Shown here: positions 56,396 through 64,000 of the stretch, in pieces
Position numbering within the stretch: the stretch's first letter is position 1
How the letters are laid out: every line of letters begins with the position of its first letter
Origin: Pollenia angustigena
Taxonomy: Eukaryota > Arthropoda > Insecta > Diptera > Polleniidae
Direction: 5' to 3'
Length of the DNA: 64,000 nucleotides
Assembly: GCA_930367215.1 (NCBI GenBank)
Contig: OV884057.1
Coordinates: 246,786,830-246,850,829 of the forward strand
The notes under the pieces: model-generated
The model's input: only the letters and a program-made list of their open reading frames with translations
Databases searched by the model: none
What the model was told of the DNA's origin: nothing
Made by a program: the position numbers and the translations under genes

Positions 56396-56720
56396 AGCTG
56401 GAGGTCCATAACACGCGTTTTCGCCTTCACGCAGCGCATGCTTTTATAACCTTTCTTGCGTTCTACGTTTCAAGTTACATCCAACGCTTTTTATGCAGCA
56501 GCAGCACAAGTAAAAATAAAATTTAATTTGTCAAAATCAGCTGATTTGTTCGAACGCTGCTTGTGACGCTTTCAAAAGTAGAAAGTGAACCTACTTTTCG
56601 CCTCAAGGCATCTACGTTTTGGTGCATGTAACTTACTACGGGTAACTACACAGATTCTACTTTTTTGACAGCTGCGTATGCTGCGAAAAAGCGAGTAACG
56701 CGTGGTGTGAACCTCCAGCT
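56396..56720. mobile_element. 325-bp foldback MITE
   Basis: AGCTGGAGGTCCATAACACG with 'cgtt' is inverted at the right as 'aacgcgtggtgtgaacctcc' and 'agct'. Inner 'cgcagcgcatgc' pairs with 'gctgcgtatgctgcg'. The left end shares GGAGGTCCATAACA with the element at 8594-10379. Confidence 0.75.
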
Positions 56721-56878
56721 GCAAAGTAAAAAAAAAAACTTTGTTCTTGTTGTAAAATTGTCAGAAAAAAGAGTTGTCCATGCAAACTATATAAATTCTG
56801 TGTTGCCGTTGGAAGTTTCTTATATAAATTCTTTTTCAAATAGAAACTGGGAATTATTTCCTTCCGAAGGTAACTTTA

Positions 56879-57100
56879 TATTATATTCAACGTTTTTCAT
56901 TTTTCGAATTTATTCTATGAGCTAAATTTCAGTTATGTATTTTATAAAGCTTTTTTGTAATAGTTCTAGTCTGGTAGTGTATAAAGTCATTTCTGAAAAA
57001 TTGTAGGAATAGAACTATTACAAAAAAGCTTTATAAAATACATAACTGAAATTTAGCTCATAGAATAAATTCGAAAAATGAAAAATGTTGAATATAAATT
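56879..57100. repeat. Near-perfect palindrome, about 90-bp arms
   Basis: The left arm 'ttatattcaacgtttttcat' through 'aagcttttttgtaatagttc' is inverted at the right ('gaactattacaaaaaagctt' through 'atgaaaaatgttgaatataa'), with a loop of about 35 bp. A one-arm relative is at 6458-6580. Its uncommonly long, clean arms imply recent origin or gene conversion between arms. Confidence 0.88.
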
Positions 57101-57174
57101 CTTTTTCTATACATTTTGTGATTTTGGTGTTTAAGAAAAATGTTCTTTTATCAGTTTTTTTCTTATAAACGTTT

Positions 57175-57946
57175 TTATACCCTCCACCACAATTAGTTGT
57201 GAAGAGGGTATATTAAGTTTGTCATTCCGTGTGAAAACTTTTTATAATTCATCTCAGACCCCATAAAGTATATATATTCTGGGTCCTTGACTAATTCTAA
57301 GTAGATTTAGCCATGTCCGTCTGTCTGTCTGTTCGTCTTTTGAAAACACGCTCACTTTCGAACAACTCAAAGAAATGAACAAACTTGGTGCCAAATTGTT
57401 TGTAGTTATCCTAAGCAGTTTGGGATTGAAATCCAGCATAATCGGTTTAGTAGGACCAGAGCTATGAATCAAAATGTGGAACCACCACCTAAAAAAATTG
57501 ATGATTTTGTTACAAAAAATAACATAAATGCTGGAACAAGGCACGGAATTTGTTTTATTTGACTGGAAATCACGCTGTTAAATTTCGTGAAGATCCGTCC
57601 ATAATTTACCTTAGGCCCCATATAAACCCTACTACCGGAAAACAGTTTAGTACGCCTAAAACCGTAACAAATAATGCAATCATAACAAATTTTGGCTCGT
57701 CACAGTTTTATAGGACTATAAATTATACTGTGAAATTTCGTGATGATCGGTCCATAATTTACCCTAGGCCCCATATAAACCCTACTACCGGAAAACAGTT
57801 TAGTCGCCTAAAACCATAATTGATAACAAATCGTAGCAGTTTAAGAAAATAATAACATCATACAGATATTACTCCTTAAACATTCGAACTGTCGGAAGAG
57901 GGTATCAAAGATTCGGCACAGCCGAATATAGCACTCTAACTTGTTC
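57175..57946 (+). repeat. Repeat family B (mini-me/DINE-1-like), full copy
   Basis: It starts 'ataccctccaccacaattag' with a hairpin pairing 'ataccctc' and 'gagggtat'. 'ccccataaagtatatatatt' and 'agccatgtccgtctgtctg' follow, and it ends 'tcggcacagccgaatatagc'. The 'ccccataaagtatatata' block next to GTCY repeats is the known core of dipteran mini-me/DINE-1 elements. A 153-bp unit (from 'aatttcgtgaagatccgtcc', 57581) is duplicated in tandem (57734). Confidence 0.8.
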
Positions 57947-58163
57947 TTATATGAAACCTTTTTTGTTAGAAAAATCGCAAAAAAGACATGGTGTTTTTGA
58001 AAATGTTTCTTATAAGCGTTTTATTCTTATATGAGATGTTCTTATATCCGAATAATACTGTATTAATATCAGCGCTTAAAAAACTGCAGTCAACGTAAAA
58101 AACTGTAATTTCTTCTACCTCATTATTTGTCATTTGCCCAAAACAAACTTATGCTTTTATAAT

Positions 58164-58304
58164 CTGGGTTCACACTATGAAAGTTTTCTTTCAGAAAGTC
58201 TGAGTTTATTGGTGAGAGGGGAAGAGAACATGATTTTCTGCTCTCCACTCTTCTTCTCTCAAACTCAGACTTTCTGAAAGAAAACTTTCATAGTGTGATC
58301 CCAG
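58164..58304. mobile_element. 141-bp palindromic MITE
   Basis: The arms are about 46 bp and nearly perfect: CTGGGTTCACACTATGAAAG and inward 'ttttctttcagaaagtctga', inverted at the right. The loop is about 50 bp. Confidence 0.85.
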
Positions 58305-58320
58305 ACATATTCTGATTCAT

Positions 58321-58910
58321 TATATCGCACCTGTTCATCAAAAGTAACACAACTCAAAAAATTCTATTTTCCACTTTTTTGAAGGAAACAGTGTATGATT
58401 ACCATATCTAACGACTGTAAAATTTTTGGTATTCTATTTGTAATATTTCATGAGAGAAATGCCTTTATGTCTTTCTTTGCGTACTCATATTGTTTGTTTT
58501 GATTCAATTAAAGAGTTGTAATTTTAGTTGCGTTGAAGTGTTCAAGGGTTATGGTGCTCAAATGAATCAGCGAAACTGTATTAATTCGAGTTGTGATTGT
58601 TTTCATGTTAAAAATCTGTTTATCAATAGCTGTTGATTTTGGGTTGTGATAACCATAACTTGAAATAATATTGACATGTAGATCAAAAAATTTCATGAAA
58701 ACTGTATTAAATCAAAAATCCGTAATAATTTCGGAAAAAGGAAGAAGAGAAATAAATTTTGTGATTTTATTGAAATATTAGTGAGTTTCCTTTATAACAT
58801 TATATTTGTTTATAACAATAATTCCATCATATTGGCGGAATTAGTTTTTTGCCTCTACTGAAAACTTGTAAATTTTGAGTTGTGTTACTTTTGATGAACA
58901 GGTGCGATAT
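58321..58910. mobile_element. 590-bp MITE with about 38-bp terminal repeats
   Basis: ATATCGCACCTGTTCATCAA with 'aagtaacacaactcaaaa' at the left is perfectly inverted at the right (58870-58910). It is AT-rich inside and non-coding. Confidence 0.85.
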
Positions 58911-59012
58911 GTAAACAGTCACTGTAAAACCAAATCAAAAAGCGAAAAATTGTAGACAAATTTTCTTTTTGTTCTACAGTTTTTGGTTTCGACTGCAGTT
59001 TTTTAAACCCTG

Positions 59013-60562
59013 ATTATTAAAAAATAAAAATTTATAATGTTACCAAATCCCTGATAAATCCTAACTTACTTGTAAACACCTTTAGGGTGGAGTTAAAATA
59101 ATTCCCAGGAAGTTTTTTTTTTTTTGTTAAAAGGGTAATAAAATTGACAAATTACATTGTATGATCATATGTAAGAATAAATGTAACGGTGTTCCTAAAA
59201 ATATGCACACACAAGTAAATAAGTGTAGCCTGCAAGCATCATACACATAACGAATCTTCACCCCAACAGTATGCTTTACTTAATTTTTGTTATTTTGTTG
59301 GTATTTTATCCAGATATAAAGTAAGTTGTGTATATAAGTAAGTGTAGCATACTTTAATGAGCAACATGTGCTTTTCGTTTTTCGTCTCGGTTAAGTTGAA
59401 TTTATAAATTATTACTGGCACTTATTTTTCGTAAATAAAAATGGCAACACTTTGTCGTTGTTTATAACGACGGTGGCAAGAAAAAGCGAAAACATATTTT
59501 CTGTTCATTTGTGATGTATGGATGTTGTTGTTGTAAAATAAATAAACTTAATGCCTGAAGTAGAAGGTGTTGAAAAGGGTAAATTTTAATATAATTTTTA
59601 TGTTTATGTTATTTGGCTTTTTTTTTTTTTTTGTTTGTTTTTGGGCACTTTTTTCCATTTACTTTAACCCAGCTACCACAAAGTAGCATATTTTTAGGCG
59701 TTTGACAAATTTTTATAAATACAATCTGCAAAAAACTAACATTTTTACAAGCATACATTAACATAGTGTGTGTCTGTATGTGTGTTGGCAATATAATTTG
59801 CATAGATTAACATAAATGTAACTAAAAAAAGAAATCATAGAATTATGATGCTTTAAGTTTCCCTCAAAGCTTTTAGTAATACATATTTCCTTATGAGCTT
59901 GTGCATGTGTATGTGTTTTAACGCAAATGAGTATTTAAGTACTGACATGAAACACATGTTAGATTAAGAGGATAGAATATACAAAAAAAGATGGGAAAAA
60001 TTACAACAACAAAACATGTAACATATATTAAGGAAAATGACAAAATAAGAACGGTTTAAACTACTTGTAGTTTGAGGAAAGAGGGATTATTTTAAATGCA
60101 TATTAAATTAAGTTCTTTAGTGGCAAATAATAAAAAATCTTAAAAAAACATATACAAATTAAAAAAATAATATGTTGACTTTGTTGCGTATGAGTTATTA
60201 AATGTAAGTTATACGACTTTCAGTATAAATTTCTTGGTTCCTTCCTTATATGTTGCGTTAAAAAAAGAAACTTTAAAAAATATGGCATGGCGTCATTAAA
60301 GGAAAAACTTTTGAAATTTTTAAATAAATTGTCTTTAAAAAGGAGAGATAGTTAACATTTGTATAAATAAAAATCAATTTTAATGGAATTTCGGCTGAAC
60401 AAATATGAAAGAGTTAAAAATTACTTATTCATAGTCTAAATAAATTTTTTCGAAACAATTCGTTTAGAGTTAAATCGACATTTTTCCTAAAAAGTTGCTT
60501 GTTGCTGCTAGAAATCTGATCCACGTTAACCAAGTAAATCGCTCGCGATTTGATTAACTCTT
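59013..60562. other. AT-rich stretch, no gene recognised
   Basis: 1.5 kb with A and T homopolymers (59117, 59619), telling neither of a gene nor of terminal repeats. Confidence 0.45.
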
Positions 60563-60565
60563 TTA

Positions 60566-61097
60566 GGCCCGTTTTCACGACTTAACGATAGCTAAATATA
60601 GAAAGTTACCGAACAGATATTGAGTTTTTAATTATCACAAGTTCCCTTTAATCTAAAATGAAGGATAAGGTAAAGAGAGGAACGTTCTACCTTTAACTTT
60701 TGTCGTAAGGTTTAGATTTAAGATTGCCATATTATATTCACATTTTTTTATATATGGCAACTCCAAGTATACGAATATTTTGTAAATTAATAACAAACTC
60801 GTATTTTGACAAATACACTTTATTTTATTAATTTTTGCCATTATTAAAAAATATTTGTGCACACACAAATTTAAAATTAGAAAAGTAAAAGAAAGTACGT
60901 TGTTGCCAGCTCGTATTCTTATTTTGGCAAAAATAGTCGGTATTTACTTTAGTATTGCCACATTTTTAAAAATGTTAAGTTTATTTTATTGAGAAGTTGT
61001 AAAAACGAAAAATAGTTGAAGGTAACTTTATTCCTCACTAGTGCTAAAGGTACCATTAACTATTACGATCTTTAAAGGTAAGTCGTGAAAACGGGCC
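60566..61097. mobile_element. 532-bp Harbinger-like MITE
   Basis: TTA lies on both sides (60563-60565, 61098-61100). The ends are GGCCCGTTTTCACGACTTA in inverted orientation. A GGC start with TTA/TAA targets fits PIF/Harbinger. The 71-codon minus-strand frame inside (60653-60868) has no domain. Confidence 0.8.
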
Positions 61098-61319
61098 TTA
61101 TAGCGATAAATTTCAATTGTTTTTATCAAGAATAAAAACTGGGAATCAAGCACGAATAACAAAATCTTTCGAAATTAAAATTTTGTATTCCCAAAAATTG
61201 AAATTACTTTTTGATAATAAATTTTTTTTTTTCAAAAAGGTCTTACGCGCCAAATCAACTTTTTTTTAAAGCTATAAAGGGTATATAAAATATTATTTTA
61301 CAGTAAAATTAAAGAGCTT

Positions 61320-61480
61320 TTAGCGTGAGTGGTTTTTGACGTATCACGCACGCTCTCATGGCAAGCAAATTTATTCACACGCAAAGAGTTTTTAAATTCC
61401 GACGTTCAACAAAATGTTTGTTATCACGCATGCTCACTTACAACCCCTTTAAAGCCTGGCAATCACGCACACTCATGAAA
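61320..61480. repeat. Cluster of ATCACGCA motifs
   Basis: ATCACGCA followed by a CTC-containing core occurs at 61343, 61433 and 61462, and inverted ('gcgtgagt') at 61323. A further 'atcacgcacga' is at 62650. Spacing is irregular (90 and 29 bp). The meaning is unknown; it may be the worn array of a small repeat. Confidence 0.45.
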
Positions 61481-61929
61481 TAATTAAAAAAAAGTATTTT
61501 TATGCTTTTGAGAGCTCAGTTAAACTAGGTTTAGTTATTCTGAAGACAGTTCCCTGCCGCCATAACCAAGTCTGTATACAAAATGTTGGCGGAACAGCAT
61601 AGTTTTGCTTAAAATGTTGGTCGTTAATGAAATATTAAAAAATTATATTTTGCCGAGAAAATCTTACTTACGTTAAACTAAGTTTAAACTTAATCCACAT
61701 CTTAAAAACCCAGCCTAAATGAAACACAAGGCTTGCACTTAATATATTTCTAACATAAAAATAGTGTAAATTTTATGTACATGACTTTAAAAATTTTCAT
61801 CATCCACGTAAATTTAATATTGCAAAACCACGGTCACACAGAATAATTGATTTCAATTAAAAATTTGTAAAACATGTAAACTTAAATAAACTTAAATTAA
61901 TAGTATCAATTAAATATATATTTTGATAT
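61481..61929. other. AT-rich spacer, no gene
   Basis: Nothing recognised. Confidence 0.4.
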
Positions 61930-61931
61930 TA

Positions 61932-62518
61932 CAGTACTTTTCGTTTATAGTCACTACGCTTATAGTCACATTAGCGATATAGTCCATTTTATCTGTTTAT
62001 TTTGCCGCTACAAGTTAATTTAATATAAAGTATTAATGATATAGTCCATTTAGCGATAAATACACATTAACAATATATGCCATTTATCAACAGTAGTCAA
62101 AGATAAAATTAAAGCAAATTAATGGCGTTATAGTCACATTAGCAAAATTTACTTAGTTCTTTTTAGTTTTCGAATCAAAAATCCATCCAAAGAAAGAATG
62201 AATTAAATCATTTAATTTTTGTCATCAACTCTCTACTTGTAAAAACTTAGTTTTTGCTGTTGGTATCAGTTATGTAATATCTTGCTAAATTTTGGTTATT
62301 TTTTATACAGTGTACAACTCTGTTGTAAAGCCATAAGCCTGATGTCGGTGTAATTTATATGAATTTTTTATTTCCTTTATTAACATAACTTGATTATATT
62401 CGAATTCGGTTATATGCGTCATAGTGGCATATATGTGAATTAGCCTTATAGTCACATTAGCGATATAGTCCACGTTATGGTTGCAACTAAAGGATGTTAC
62501 TATAAGCGAAAAGTACTG
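61932..62518. mobile_element. 587-bp pogo-like MITE
   Basis: TA on both sides (61930-61931, 62519-62520). The ends are CAGTACTTTTCGTTTATAGT and, reversed, CAGTACTTTTCGCTTATAGT. 'tatagtcacattagcgatat' occurs near each end and 'gttatagtcacattagc' once more inside. These are candidate transposase sites. No coding sequence. Confidence 0.85.
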
Positions 62519-62675
62519 TAACAAGTTGTTGACATAAGTAAATGTTAAATTCACTTGATTAAATTTTAAATTTAAAAACTAATTTTATTTTTCATTAATG
62601 GTTTAATTGAAAAAAAAAATTGGCGAGCATTTTTTTCTTACATCCATACATCACGCACGATTAATATTTAAAAAG

Positions 62676-63262
62676 AACAAGTAAGAGTGCTATATTCGGC
62701 TATGCCGAATCTTATATACCCTTCACCATGATGAGATAAGAACAAAAAGTTATATACATAAATAACGTTCTTTAGATAAGTATAAATAAATATTAATTGA
62801 GCCACGCCAACTTTTCATTTCGTCATGCCGAAGAATATAAAAAAAACAAAAAATGTATATGTGTACCTAAGCCAGTTTCCTCTTTTGCCAAAGTTGATGT
62901 TTGAAATTCGTTTTAAAATCTTAAAATCGTTTTTTAGAACATAAAAAAAATTTGAGGCAGTCGTGGTTTTTTACTCATATCTCAGCCATTTGTGGACCGA
63001 TCTTGCTGAATTTCAATTGCAAAGAATTCCGGACCATATGTGACATAAATTTATAATAACCTGGCCCCCATCATATATGGGGTCTTCGGAAAATCCATTT
63101 CAACGGACAGACGGACAGACGGACATCGTTAAATCAACTTCGCCCCTCATAAGGACCCTGAATATATATACTTTATAGGGTCGAACATCAATATTATAGA
63201 AATTACAAACGGAATGACAAGCTTATATATACCCTATTCACCACCTGTGGTGAAGGGTATAA
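62676..63262 (-). repeat. Repeat family B, full copy in reverse
   Basis: It opens 'aacaagtaagagtgctatat', 'tcggctatgccgaatcttat' and 'atacccttcaccat'. Toward the right are 'cggacagacggacagacgga', 'ggaccctgaatatatatac' and a closing hairpin 'ataccctattcaccacctgt' with 'ggtgaagggtat'. Orientation is opposite to 57175-57946. Confidence 0.75.
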
Positions 63263-63540
63263 TAACACATGATTCACGCGTTAATCAGACTTGAAACAAA
63301 AAATGTATGCTAAGAGAAGATACTAGAGAGCTGCGCAAAATCTTTTTAAAATTGAGTGTTCTATATCACACTACTTCCATTCACTATACACATTTCAGTG
63401 TAAGCATAAATAAAAAAATAAAAGTAACAAAACAAGACTCCAACTTATATAAATCAAGCATCATTCGAAAAGTTATTCTGTACATCTTTAAAAAAAATGT
63501 ACTTAGAAAACTGAATTGGTAAAAATTTCCATAAAAAAAA
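63263..63540. other. AT-rich spacer
   Basis: Two short overlapping frames on opposite strands have no domain. Confidence 0.35.
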
Positions 63541-64000
63541 ACAAGTAAGAAAGTATAGCCGGTCAAGATGGATTTTTCTAGTATGTTTTAAATTTCATTA
63601 AAATCTGTTAGATAGTTTTGGAGAGGCAGAAATTCCCCCTATCTCCCCTCGTGGTCCTATTTTTTAAAAAATTAATAGCTTACATGTTTTAAATTTTATA
63701 AAAATCGGTTTGATAGTTTTTGAGTGGCAGAAATTGCCCCTATCTCCCCTCGTGGTCCTATTTAAAGAAAACACAGCTTATATGTCCATATCATATATAG
63801 ATCGATCTATTTCTAAATTTCACTAAAATTGGTTTGATAGTACCAAAAAAGACCCAATTTCGGAAAGCAGTTTGTATGGCGGCTATATGAAGTTATGGAC
63901 CGATTCGCCCCATTTTAATAGGCTTGGTCCTTGTGCCTATTCGAACCAATACACCAAATTTCATCAATCATTTTACTTGGATAGCCAGCCAGCCAGCCGG
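63541..64000 (-). repeat. Repeat family A copy, running off the window
   Basis: It begins 'acaagtaagaaagtatagcc' with 'ggtcaa'. Several 'cccctatctcccctcgtggtcc' units follow at about 125-bp spacing, then 'aataggcttggtccttgtgc' and 'gccagccagccgg' at the window edge. The remaining palindromic end should lie just beyond 64000. Confidence 0.75.

Larger units (their letters stand above)
55940..58060 (-). mobile_element. pogo-like element interrupted by several MITEs
   Basis: TA lies on both sides (55938-55939 and 58061-58062). The ends read CAGTATTTATCGGATTTAAG and, reversed, CAGTATTATTCGGATATAAG. 'agaaac' and 'ttcttatataag' motifs repeat near both ends. A pogo-type DNA-binding remnant on the minus strand supports the assignment. 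At least three other repeats have landed inside (56396-56720, 56879-57100, 57175-57946). Confidence 0.75.
58070..59012. mobile_element. hAT-like element containing two palindromic MITEs
   Basis: The ends are CAGCGCTTAAAAAACTGCAG and, reversed, CAGGGTTTAAAAAACTGCAG. Flanks 'attaatat' and 'attattaa' agree at 6 of 8 bases, a worn target duplication. Most of the interior consists of the two MITEs listed next. Confidence 0.65.

Noticed and set aside
1..64000. CRISPR array, operon or bacterial genes
   Set aside because: Repeats are transposon-like, no regularly spaced unique spacers occur, and the coding content is eukaryotic mobile-element sequence.

Overview
The window looks like a repeat-dominated, AT-rich (roughly two thirds A+T by eye) stretch of an insect nuclear genome, most probably a higher (schizophoran/calyptrate) fly. 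The best clue is a family of short elements carrying the core of the dipteran mini-me/DINE-1 repeats ('ccccataaagtatatata' next to a GTCY microsatellite). Alongside it are Helitron, hAT, Tc1/pogo, Harbinger-like, LINE and Ty3/gypsy elements. I found no host protein-coding gene, rRNA, true tRNA or CRISPR array. All coding similarity I could recognise belongs to mobile elements.

Layout. 0-3 kb: a non-autonomous Helitron abutting a broken LINE. 3-11.5 kb: AT-rich sequence with old MITEs, a tRNA-derived SINE, a hAT element nested in another inverted-repeat element, and the wreck of an uncharacterised repeated protein gene. 11.5-19.4 kb: a nearly complete Tc1-like element with IR/DR ends, a 1.1-kb hAT element and half of a second Tc1. 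21-24.4 kb: a mini-me-like repeat split by a young but internally deleted Ty3/gypsy element. 24.6-30.3 kb: hAT elements, a second SINE copy and mini-me repeats. 30.3-32.9 kb: the one intact element, a 2.5-kb hAT with 8-bp target duplications, 12-bp terminal repeats and an uninterrupted 625-codon transposase. 33-43 kb: long inverted-repeat elements nested in each other, one of which splits a LINE fragment. 43-49 kb: low-complexity sequence and mini-me-like copies. 49.3-54.6 kb: a GC-richer LINE with RNase H (I/LOA group) lying between two copies of a foldback repeat. 55-64 kb: pogo-like, Harbinger-like, hAT and palindromic MITEs, many nested, ending in a mini-me-like copy that runs off the window.

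How the parts relate: most of the structure is explained by successive insertion of elements into elements. In at least eight cases the target duplication is legible (TSDs ATTAGAGC, GTATTAAC, GTTATGAC, TTCATAAG, AGCATATG, ACTGTATG, CATAG and TTA), which gives firm boundaries. The intact hAT transposase could in principle act on relatives with matching ends, but no other element here shares its TACGGTGACCAT ends. All family assignments come from motifs read by eye; none has been checked against a database.
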